Assembly: GCF_007786475.1 (NCBI RefSeq)
Contig: NZ_VNJJ01000013.1
Location: forward strand, 1 to 64,000
Length of the DNA: 64,000 nt
Source: Cohnella terricola
GTDB lineage: Bacteria > Bacillota > Bacilli > Paenibacillales > Paenibacillaceae
Direction of reading: 5' to 3'
In this document: positions 36,514-43,950 of the stretch, piece by piece
Layout of the letters: every line of letters starts with the position of its first letter
Numbering within the stretch: position 1 is the first letter of the stretch
Position numbers and translations under genes: made by a program
The notes under the pieces: model-generated
Seen by the model: the letters and a program-made list of their open reading frames with translations, nothing else
What the model was told of the DNA's origin: nothing
Databases searched by the model: none

Positions 36514-38016
36514 TCAGTATGCGCCGGCACCTTTAATGACGACCGGTATTGTTTTAAACAAAATTTTCATCTCAAGCATGAAGCTCCAATGCTCAATATA
36601 GTAAATATCGAGGTCTAGCCATTGTTCGAAATCTAAATCGCTTCGACCGCTTACTTGCCACAATCCGGTCATCCCCGGCAAAACGTCCATTCTTCTCCAG
36701 TGATAATCCGTATATTTCGCTACCTCATCTGGAAGTGGTGGTCGAGGGCCGATTAAGCTCATTTGTCCTCTGAGAACATTCCAAAGCTGCGGCAGTTCGT
36801 CTATGGAGTATCGTCTAAGTATACCGCCTACTCGAGTTACTCTAGGATCATTTCGCAGCTTAAAAACGGGGCCTGACATCTCGTTCCGATCCGACAGTTT
36901 CTCTTTTTCTGCTTCCGCGTTTTGCTTCATGGATCGAAATTTAATCATATTGAAGGGCAATCCATTTTTTCCTATTCGCTTCTGCTTAAAGAAAACGGGG
37001 CCTCGAGACTCCAGTTTGATCACAATTCCGACAATCAGGAAAAACGGAGACAGCATTGCAAGAAGACAAAAGCTGCCGCAGATATCAAAGAATCTCTTAA
37101 TCAGTACGTTAACCCCTCTTAAAGGCGTCTTCACGACCTGTAGACATGGGTATTCCAAGTCGCTTCTGAATGAGAATACCGTAGACATACGGTCAAACAT
37201 CTCAGGTATGATTCGAATATCAATATCGTATTTGTACACCGTCCGTAACATGGATTGGACGATATGTTTCTCGGAGGGTATCGTTATATAAAGGGTATCC
37301 ACTCTCTGTTGCTGGAGCAGCTTCTCTAAATCCGATATCTTGCCAATGATATTTGTATTCGTTTTATAATCGTCCAAGTATCCTAAGAATCTCATTTCCC
37401 GGACGTTTGTTTTCACTATTTTATCGTATACATCCAAACCGACTTTACCAGCGCCTACGATCAACACATTATTATTTATTGAACCTTTTTGATACAGTTG
37501 ACTCATAATCGTTCTTCGAGCGGCGATCCAGCACACGGACTCCACAATCATCGCTAGCAAAAATAGCATCAATGTTAATCGAGAGTATAAGAAGGTTGTT
37601 TTTAACAAAAAGGTTATGCCCAACGTAATCATAAATGAGGTTATGATCATTCGGAACTCAAATAAAAACTCTTCCGTAAAAGAGTTCTCTTGCCTAGAGG
37701 AAAAGAGTTTATTTTGCAGATGCATAAAGAACTGTAAAACGAGCAGAATTACTAGGAATAGGACATAGTCGGTAAAGATGGATATTTGCGCCCAATCGAT
37801 TGGGTTGTATTGACTTATACCCTGGAAATCAGGGATAACCCTTAGAGATATTAACAAATAAAATGTTAACACATATCCGACAAACTTGGCCCAAAATATT
37901 GACCTATCCACAAGCACAGGCAATTTACTCACTTTAATGCGTTGTTCCGCAATCGAGCCTACGTGAAATGTCGTATTTGGATATGTATTCAGTGTAATTC
38001 GTTCATTAGAATTCAT
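36514..38016 (-). CDS. Initiating polyprenyl-phosphate phosphoglycosyltransferase (WbaP/WsaP type)
   Basis: About 500 residues. Four to five N-terminal membrane helices, a CoA-binding-like cytoplasmic domain (NVLIVGAGKVGLDVYDKI), another helix near 320, and the bacterial sugar transferase domain: FFKQKRIGKNGLPFNMIKFRSM, DELPQLWNVLRGQMSLIGPRPPLP and GMTGLWQVSGRSDLDF. Such enzymes place the first sugar phosphate (galactose-1-P for WbaP and WsaP) on undecaprenyl phosphate, starting glycan assembly. An ATG at 38,016 has GGGG nine bases upstream; TTG at 38,031 is the alternative. It is the first gene after the promoter at about 38,060-38,090. Confidence 0.93.
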   Translation of the reverse strand: MNSNERITLNTYPNTTFHVGSIAEQRIKVSKLPVLVDRSIFWAKFVGYVLTFYLLISLRVIPDFQGISQYNPIDWAQISIFTDYVLFLVILLVLQFFMHLQNKLFSSRQENSFTEEFLFEFRMIITSFMITLGITFLLKTTFLYSRLTLMLFLLAMIVESVCWIAARRTIMSQLYQKGSINNNVLIVGAGKVGLDVYDKIVKTNVREMRFLGYLDDYKTNTNIIGKISDLEKLLQQQRVDTLYITIPSEKHIVQSMLRTVYKYDIDIRIIPEMFDRMSTVFSFRSDLEYPCLQVVKTPLRGVNVLIKRFFDICGSFCLLAMLSPFFLIVGIVIKLESRGPVFFKQKRIGKNGLPFNMIKFRSMKQNAEAEKEKLSDRNEMSGPVFKLRNDPRVTRVGGILRRYSIDELPQLWNVLRGQMSLIGPRPPLPDEVAKYTDYHWRRMDVLPGMTGLWQVSGRSDLDFEQWLDLDIYYIEHWSFMLEMKILFKTIPVVIKGAGAY

Positions 38017-38060
38017 CCCATATATCCCCAATTTAATGTGATTCTACTTCCATTTTAACA

Positions 38061-38090
38061 TATATATTTACTTGAGTGGTCTTTCGACAA
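38061..38090 (-). promoter_or_regulatory. Probable SigA promoter of the initiating transferase gene
   Basis: TTGTCG (38,090-38,085), 18 bases, TATATA (38,066-38,061). A second option is an extended -10, TGTTAAAAT, at 38,060-38,052. Confidence 0.45.
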
Positions 38091-38115
38091 GAAATATCTG
38101 TAATGATGTCGAAAG
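38081..38115. promoter_or_regulatory. Operator-like dyad over the -35 region
   Basis: Perfect 9-bp arms CTTTCGACA (38,081-38,089) and TGTCGAAAG (38,107-38,115) with a 17-bp spacer. One arm covers most of the -35 hexamer of the glycan promoter; the other touches the terminator stem. Confidence 0.5.
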
Positions 38116-38144
38116 GGCTGAACAGACGTTCTGTTCAGCCCTTT
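38112..38144 (-). terminator. Strong hairpin after the 717-aa secreted protein gene
   Basis: A 15-bp perfect stem (AAAGGGCTGAACAGA and its complement, 3-nt loop). The three T at the stem end are not followed by a T-run on the minus strand, so it may be inefficient or bidirectional. Confidence 0.65.
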
Positions 38145-38150
38145 GGGATT

Positions 38151-40304
38151 TTAGTTCAGTTTTTTATCGACATACCAAGGTAATTTCTGAGAAGCAATAA
38201 GGACTTTGAACCCAGGCTGAACTTGATAATATACATTCAAATGGAAATCCTTCAACACATCGATTAGGAATACGAATTTATCATTTACCCACGGTTGCAG
38301 CGCAATCTTGTTCTCGCCGATCATAAGGGCAGCGTTCTCGCTTCCGGATCCCGTAGGATTCGCAGAAGGTAGGGCTAATTCTCTAGAGAATGCATAATCG
38401 CGAGTATCGTCCTTGATCTCAAAAATAATTTTATGATCTTTCGTATTCGCCTTGGTCAAGAGATTCGTTTTTAGCGAATACTCGAAATTCAAGCTTACTT
38501 CATTTATATCGAATCTGGTTTGCGTTCCTACTCGCGTAATGGACAGTTCAAATGGACTCAGGTCGATATTTTGAAGCCCCTCCTGCGGAGCACTCAATGC
38601 CGGCAACTTAATCGAATGTGGGTCTGTGTAGCCTACAAGTGTCTCTGTGCCTTCACCCGATTGCGGTGTGCTTGATGCCGTTTCGGTAATCGCTTTGCCG
38701 ACGACAAGATTAATATCTTTGATATCCGTATTTTTCGGAATTGCGGCCGACACATATACAACTGCAGTGCCGCCTGGACTTAGCTTTTCCGTGACGTTAT
38801 CGAAAGTTGCAGGGAACACTGTGCCGTCCGGTTTTTCAAAATAACCTGCAAGTTTCTGCGCGATAATTTGGCGTTTTTCCTGGTTTTCAATCGTGACTTG
38901 AGCAACCAGCAAATCAACACTAACGCCAGTGTGCAATTTCTGATTTTTGACTTTTATTTCCGATCGATAGCCGACATCTTCGATTTTGTATCCTTTATCG
39001 TAAGAAACTTTATCTATCGCATCAAATTTACCTTTAGTCGTAAATTTAACCAAGTCATTCAACTGTTCGTTAGATCCGCTGGACTTTTCTTTTTGTTGCA
39101 CGACAAGACTCAGATTCGAAATGTCGAACGTGTAAGGGACTCTGCTAACTAATTGAATATTAGCCGTGCCGCCTGGTTTAATCGAAATGATCTTATTCAA
39201 ATTCGTGCTTGTTACCGTTTTTTCAATTGAATCGTTCAAAATGTATTTACCTGTCAAAACCGGGAAAGGTAACGTAGTATTACCTTTATTCGCGATAGTC
39301 AGATTGGAGATAACAAGATCTTCGTCATCAATAGGAAGACGATTCATTGAATTCAGCTTAATGTTATATATTCCTTGGGAATTCGAGAACGTATAATATT
39401 TCCCGACAACGTCTCCAGAATCCACTTGCGCCTTAGGCAAATTAAATAAAGCTAAAGGCTGTTTGTCTTTCCCTTCGTTGATTGAATTGATTACAGCCAG
39501 TTTCCAGCCGCTTTCTTCTACCGCGATCGGAATCGAGGCCGTCAATTGGAACTCTTTCTCCGTCAACGGATCCAGGGTCGCCCCCTTCATATCTTGTACC
39601 GTTAGCGGATACATAAGGTTATTCTTCGTAAGGATAAAAAGTTGATATTCCGGCAGGGTGATCGTACGGTTTCCGCTATTCTTGATAGTCAGCTTAATAT
39701 CCGGTCTGTAATAACTTTCGCTCTTACCGATCGTTGCCTGCTTAACGACAAATGAAGCTTTAACATCACCCGTGATGACTGATCTACCATTGGTAGAAGC
39801 GGTAATCGGATTATATGTAGTCGGAACGGATAGTTGGCCTAATACTCTCATGTACGCTGGCGCCGAAAAATCCCATTTAATTACTTTGACGATTAGATCG
39901 GTGATTTTAATGGAGTTGCCAAGCGTACCGACAAAGTCTATATTTACCGTAGATTTTGCTGGTATTTTTCCTGCTTTGGAATCGGCCATCTGCAAGCTTA
40001 ATTTGGTTCCGCTTTTGGTATACAGATTTACCCAATAATCAAGAAAGTTAATTTCTGCATTACTGTTATTCTGTATTGTCAGCGTTAGCCCCACGATTTG
40101 ATTCGTGTTTGATGGCATTACGATTAAATTAGATACCTTCGCCATCACATTATCCTTAAGCTTAACGTTACCCAGTGTTACCGGTTCCAACACTTTGACT
40201 GTCGATGCAGCCGCGGCCTCTTTCGCATAGGGTACTGATTGTAGTGAAGTTCCGATTATACTGAATGCTAATACGAATACGGACAGCTTCTTGAATCTGT
40301 TCAC
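38151..40304 (-). CDS. Secreted protein with tandem beta-rich repeats, unknown function
   Basis: About 717 residues. A signal peptide is present (FKKLSVFVLAFSIIGTSLQSVPYAKEAAAAS). The rest appears to be at least four versions of a ~100-140-residue beta module: each has a strand like LTLTIQNNSNAEI/IKLTIKNSGNRTI/LTIANKGNTTL/AQVTIENQEKRQI, then a segment such as IPAKSTVNIDF, IKPGGTANIQL or LSPGGTAVVYV, then a strand like ITDLIVKVIK or ISNLSLVVQQ. No SLH or sortase motif is seen. AGGAGG abuts an ATG at 40,313 but lies nine bases before GTG at 40,304, so I choose the GTG. Position between the S-layer gene and the glycan genes suggests a surface role. I do not recognise the family. Confidence 0.8.
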   Translation of the reverse strand: MNRFKKLSVFVLAFSIIGTSLQSVPYAKEAAAASTVKVLEPVTLGNVKLKDNVMAKVSNLIVMPSNTNQIVGLTLTIQNNSNAEINFLDYWVNLYTKSGTKLSLQMADSKAGKIPAKSTVNIDFVGTLGNSIKITDLIVKVIKWDFSAPAYMRVLGQLSVPTTYNPITASTNGRSVITGDVKASFVVKQATIGKSESYYRPDIKLTIKNSGNRTITLPEYQLFILTKNNLMYPLTVQDMKGATLDPLTEKEFQLTASIPIAVEESGWKLAVINSINEGKDKQPLALFNLPKAQVDSGDVVGKYYTFSNSQGIYNIKLNSMNRLPIDDEDLVISNLTIANKGNTTLPFPVLTGKYILNDSIEKTVTSTNLNKIISIKPGGTANIQLVSRVPYTFDISNLSLVVQQKEKSSGSNEQLNDLVKFTTKGKFDAIDKVSYDKGYKIEDVGYRSEIKVKNQKLHTGVSVDLLVAQVTIENQEKRQIIAQKLAGYFEKPDGTVFPATFDNVTEKLSPGGTAVVYVSAAIPKNTDIKDINLVVGKAITETASSTPQSGEGTETLVGYTDPHSIKLPALSAPQEGLQNIDLSPFELSITRVGTQTRFDINEVSLNFEYSLKTNLLTKANTKDHKIIFEIKDDTRDYAFSRELALPSANPTGSGSENAALMIGENKIALQPWVNDKFVFLIDVLKDFHLNVYYQVQPGFKVLIASQKLPWYVDKKLN

Positions 40305-40390
40305 CGTTCCCATCCTCCTGCTCTGGAATTGTCTACTAATATAAACGATTTGCAGATCAATATAGTTGCGCATAGATCATAAGAATAACA

Positions 40391-40426
40391 AAAAAAAGAC
40401 TGCCGGGAGTATTCCCGGCAGTCTTT
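40391..40426 (-). terminator. Intrinsic terminator of the S-layer gene
   Basis: On the minus strand a 14-bp perfect stem (AAAGACTGCCGGGA with loop ATAC) is followed by a run of T, 16 bp after the stop codon; typical of a highly expressed gene. Confidence 0.95.
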
Positions 40427-40442
40427 CTTGGTTCAGCTACAA

Positions 40443-43397
40443 TTAAGGAGCGTATACCAAAGTGCTAGCGGACTTGCCATTAGCTGCAGTAGCAGTCAGC
40501 AAGAACTCTTTTACATTACCGTTAATCGAAACAATGTGGCTATTAGGATCAACATAGACTTTAGCCGTTGCATCACCTTTAATGCCAGTAATAGAGTACG
40601 TGATACCAATCAGATCGTTGTATTCAGCGATCTTCGTTTTTGTGTACTCGATATCATAGCTGTCAACTACTTTCAGATCCATCAGAGCGTAAGCATCTGT
40701 AGAAGTTCCAGAAGCTTTCTTGATGTCGCCGTTGCCAGCGGAGATCTTAGCAACTTCGACCGGATCAGCTTTCACTGTAACCGTGCCGGAAGTTTGGATG
40801 ATCTCGCCTTTAGCGCCGTATACTGTTGCGTTAACAGTAGCGGTACCTGCTTTGTTACCCAATACGTAGTAAGCAGTTTGAGTTACAGATCCAGGAAGTT
40901 CTGGATTGTTCACTGTCAAGTCAGCTTTAGCATCAACAGCTACTCTGTTAGAAACCGTTACGTGTTGGACGAGCTCGCTAGGATATGCTACGTCGTTGCC
41001 AGCGGAATCCTTAACAGCAACTTTCACTTGTTTGTGAACATGGCTGGTTACAGGATCTTCGCCACGGTGCAATCCGGAATCTACAATTGCATACAGGTTG
41101 CCAAGATCTTTAAGGCTGTAAGTCAGATCAACCTTAGTTGGGTCGATCGATTGGATCGTTTGCGTAACAGCGGACAGAGTCGTGTCAGTCGTTACAGTAC
41201 CGTGAGGTAGTTTGATCAGTTCTGCTTTGAATTGAACAGTACCGAATTGGTTAGGTTTCGTGTCGAACTTGAAGCCGGCGTTGAACGCAGCGCCGTCAGT
41301 GCTGCCGTAAACGAATGTTCCGGAATCAGCAGCACGCGTACCAACTACAGTGTTAGCAGCGTCTTTAGCAACGAGCAGCGTACCAGAGGTCGTTTGGTCA
41401 AGATTTGTGTAAGTAACGTTGATCTTGTGACCAGCCAGGCTCGTGTAAGTCTCGCCGTATTGGTCTTTGATCAGATACTTAAATTCGGAGTCAGCGCCCA
41501 GTACTGCTTTTGGAGCAGCGCCGCTGCCATCCAGAACCAACTTCGTAGGAACGCGTTGATCTTGGATCGTAATCGTCGTATTTTTGTAGTCTTGAGCATC
41601 GATTTGCGTGATGCTTGCACTTACGAAGATTACTTGTTTAGCGATTGCAGCAGCAGTAACGCCTTGAATTTCGATAGATCCTTTGTTAGGACCGGAATCA
41701 ACGAATCTGAATCCGTTAACTGGACCGGAAACGTTAGGAACGATACGAGCAACGTTGATCGCATCGGAAAGCTCTTCTTTCGTCAACGTGTTGCCGTCAA
41801 CGTCATATCCAATAACTGGAACGTAGAAGCTCTTAGCAGTGTCGCCAACAGCAATCGTTTTGTCGAAGTCGCCAAATGCCACTTTCGTTACAACCTTACC
41901 GTTAGTAACGCTGATTGTAGCTGTATCGGAAGCGCCGCCAGCATATACAGTCAATGTATACGTACCGGATTTAGCTTCTTTTTGGCTCAGCGTAACTTTT
42001 GCTTCATAGTCGTAATCGCCATTGAAGTCGTCAACTTTAACAGTCAACTTGTTCGGCTGAGGAGTTACGAAAGCATTGAAGTTTGCAGCGCTCAAAGTGA
42101 TTTGTTCGCCGTTAACCGGGTTGCCGTATTGGTCAAACAGGTTAACTGCTACGTTAGCAACTTCGCCAGCGCCTGTGAGGCTGGTTTTCTTGCCGTCGTA
42201 TTTAACTTCGCCAAGCTGCATTTTTTGTACGAAAGGAGCGTTACCTACTTTGAACGTTTTGGTAGCAGTCAGACGAGTATCGTTGAAGTAAATCGTCAAC
42301 GGAATTTGGCTAACGCCTTGGATAATTCCAGAAGCATCCGTATCCAATACAATGTTCAGATGGCCATCTTCAGCTTTTACTACTCTTTCGTTCGTGTTGT
42401 TGTAACCAGTGAACACGGAGTAGTAGGAAGCTGGGAAGGAAGCCAGCTCTTCGTATTGGTTCTTAGCAGCAACTTTAACTTTCGCTTTCTTGGAATACGC
42501 GATTTCGGAAACGGAAGTTACGAAGTCGATGGACTTAACAGATTCGTTTTGCGCAGTGAATTTAGCGCTGTCCGTAGCAACGGAGTCAGCATCCAATCCG
42601 CTCAGCGTAACTGTGTACTCGCCTTCGGAGATCTTAACGTCTTTCAGAACGAGAGTCGCGACTTTTTTGTCTTCGGACCAAGTCGTTTTGTCAAGAACTA
42701 CGTTAACGGAGCCCTTTTTCAAAGTGAACTTAGCTTTATCCGCATCGACAGCTTTGTCGAGAGTTACAGCAACTTTTTGAACGCCAGCTGCTTTAGCTTC
42801 TTTTACGGAAACTTTAGTAGGAACATCAGGGTTAGCTGCTTTGAAAACTGCATAACCGATGTCGATTGTTTGACCGCGAGTTGCTTTTGCAGCGTAGTCA
42901 AGACCTGTGGAGATCAGACCAGCGTCAAGAGCAGCTTGGATTGCACCAGCAGCCCAAGAAGCAGCACCTTCGACTTTTGCATCTTCAACCGGCTTAAGGC
43001 CAGCGATACCAGCAGCAATCTTGATAACTTCTTGAACAGTTACGTCGTTCTTAGGCGAGAACTTGCCATTGCCAGTTCCTTCAACCAAACCTGCTTTAGC
43101 AGCAGCTTCGATTGCGCCGTACCACCATTGTTTGGAAGTAACGTCAGTGAACGTAGCAGTAGCAGGCTTCTCTTCTTGCAATTTAGCAAGAGCGATAGCG
43201 ATCGTAGCGAACTCTGCACGAGTCAGTGTTCTGCCCAGCTCGTCGCTGCCTGTTGTCGTACCCTTAAGGATACCTTTGTCTTTCAGTTCTTGGTACTTTT
43301 GTGCAGTCGTCAGCGTAGTGTCGGCTGCGGATGCCATGGATGCGAACAAGCCGAATACCAGGGCAAAGGAAAGCAGAAGAGATAAACTTTTCTTCAT
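40443..43397 (-). CDS. Probable major S-layer protein with N-terminal SLH domains
   Basis: 984 residues. Signal peptide at 1-24 (SLSLLLSFALVFGLFASMASA), then three SLH domains (about 30-75, 82-135, 140-190; GRTLTRAEFATIAIAL, FTDVTSKQWWYGAIEAAAKAG, KATRGQTIDIGYAVF), then about 790 residues of beta-rich Ig-like modules. It probably assembles into the S-layer, with SLH domains binding pyruvylated wall polymer made via CsaB. The gene has strikingly uniform codon use, a strong terminator and a long leader, all signs of high expression. The ATG at 43,397 follows GAGGAGG. A second in-frame ATG at 43,469, nine bases after GGGGGTG, would add 24 residues to the signal peptide. It is the likely target of the neighbouring glycosylation genes; glycosylation sites cannot be read from sequence. 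Confidence 0.93.
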   Translation of the reverse strand: MKKSLSLLLSFALVFGLFASMASAADTTLTTAQKYQELKDKGILKGTTTGSDELGRTLTRAEFATIAIALAKLQEEKPATATFTDVTSKQWWYGAIEAAAKAGLVEGTGNGKFSPKNDVTVQEVIKIAAGIAGLKPVEDAKVEGAASWAAGAIQAALDAGLISTGLDYAAKATRGQTIDIGYAVFKAANPDVPTKVSVKEAKAAGVQKVAVTLDKAVDADKAKFTLKKGSVNVVLDKTTWSEDKKVATLVLKDVKISEGEYTVTLSGLDADSVATDSAKFTAQNESVKSIDFVTSVSEIAYSKKAKVKVAAKNQYEELASFPASYYSVFTGYNNTNERVVKAEDGHLNIVLDTDASGIIQGVSQIPLTIYFNDTRLTATKTFKVGNAPFVQKMQLGEVKYDGKKTSLTGAGEVANVAVNLFDQYGNPVNGEQITLSAANFNAFVTPQPNKLTVKVDDFNGDYDYEAKVTLSQKEAKSGTYTLTVYAGGASDTATISVTNGKVVTKVAFGDFDKTIAVGDTAKSFYVPVIGYDVDGNTLTKEELSDAINVARIVPNVSGPVNGFRFVDSGPNKGSIEIQGVTAAAIAKQVIFVSASITQIDAQDYKNTTITIQDQRVPTKLVLDGSGAAPKAVLGADSEFKYLIKDQYGETYTSLAGHKINVTYTNLDQTTSGTLLVAKDAANTVVGTRAADSGTFVYGSTDGAAFNAGFKFDTKPNQFGTVQFKAELIKLPHGTVTTDTTLSAVTQTIQSIDPTKVDLTYSLKDLGNLYAIVDSGLHRGEDPVTSHVHKQVKVAVKDSAGNDVAYPSELVQHVTVSNRVAVDAKADLTVNNPELPGSVTQTAYYVLGNKAGTATVNATVYGAKGEIIQTSGTVTVKADPVEVAKISAGNGDIKKASGTSTDAYALMDLKVVDSYDIEYTKTKIAEYNDLIGITYSITGIKGDATAKVYVDPNSHIVSINGNVKEFLLTATAANGKSASTLVYAP

Positions 43398-43626
43398 AAC
43401 CTTTTTTTCTCCTCCTCGAGAAAATTTCTGTTGTGTTTGTGTGTGAAAATTGTAGCTCGAATCTCTCATCGGCGTTTTCACCCCCTTCCTTGAGAAGAGC
43501 ATTGTCTATAATTGATGTCTGACGGCATGTCTATTTAGTAGATACATGTCGCAGAAACTTGTAAACTGGCAGAAAAAATATCCTTACAAACAAAAATCAG
43601 GCAGGGTAAAATATGCCACTTTACTC
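43398..43626 (-). promoter_or_regulatory. Long untranslated leader of the S-layer gene
   Basis: About 230 bases separate the likely transcription start from the ATG at 43,397. The leader holds two ribosome-binding sites, the nearer at 43,406-43,412 and another before the in-frame ATG at 43,469. Bases 43,657-43,910 upstream of the promoter contain no gene I can support. Confidence 0.6.
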
Positions 43627-43656
43627 ATTATACATGAGACTCTTGCCCAGCGTAAA
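43627..43656 (-). promoter_or_regulatory. Promoter of the S-layer gene
   Basis: TTTACG (43,656-43,651), 18 bases, and a perfect TATAAT (43,632-43,627) preceded by TG. Confidence 0.6.
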
Positions 43657-43910
43657 GCACAATTTCGTTGAGAGAATAGAAGATTAGTTCTTCGGACCCT
43701 CTCGCGGAGACACATCACTTTAAACGCACGAGATCGGGAAAAGTTGCGGTCTGATTTGATTTCTTCAAACATTTTTTAACCTTATGCCTGGCGAACGAAC
43801 CATATTCGTTATGTAGGGCGCTTCGCTACTCTAGTATAGCTTGGCCTAGTCTTTAAATCATTGCCAAATCTTTTCCTATTCCGCCAAGATGAAGCATTCA
43901 AGACGAGAGA

Positions 43911-43943
43911 GCACCTCTAACCTCAACAACCGGTCAGAGGTGC
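43911..43943 (-). terminator. Hairpin after the 1387-aa SLH protein gene
   Basis: Twelve-pair stem GCACCTCTGACC/GGTTAGAGGTGC (one G-T pair), loop nine bases, starting 8 bp after the stop codon. The following TCTCTCGTCTT is only moderately T-rich. Confidence 0.65.
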
Positions 43944-43950
43944 CTCATCT

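Noticed and set aside
41232..43385. Very long open frame on the plus strand opposite the S-layer gene (also 40,428-41,210)
   Set aside because: It mirrors the strongly biased codon use of the S-layer gene, has no ribosome-binding site and gives a cysteine- and serine-rich sequence with no recognisable motif.
43584..43772. 62-codon minus-strand frame upstream of the S-layer gene
   Set aside because: It crosses the S-layer promoter, and its composition (many Arg, Cys and Ser) does not look like a real protein; AAGG before its ATG is weak.
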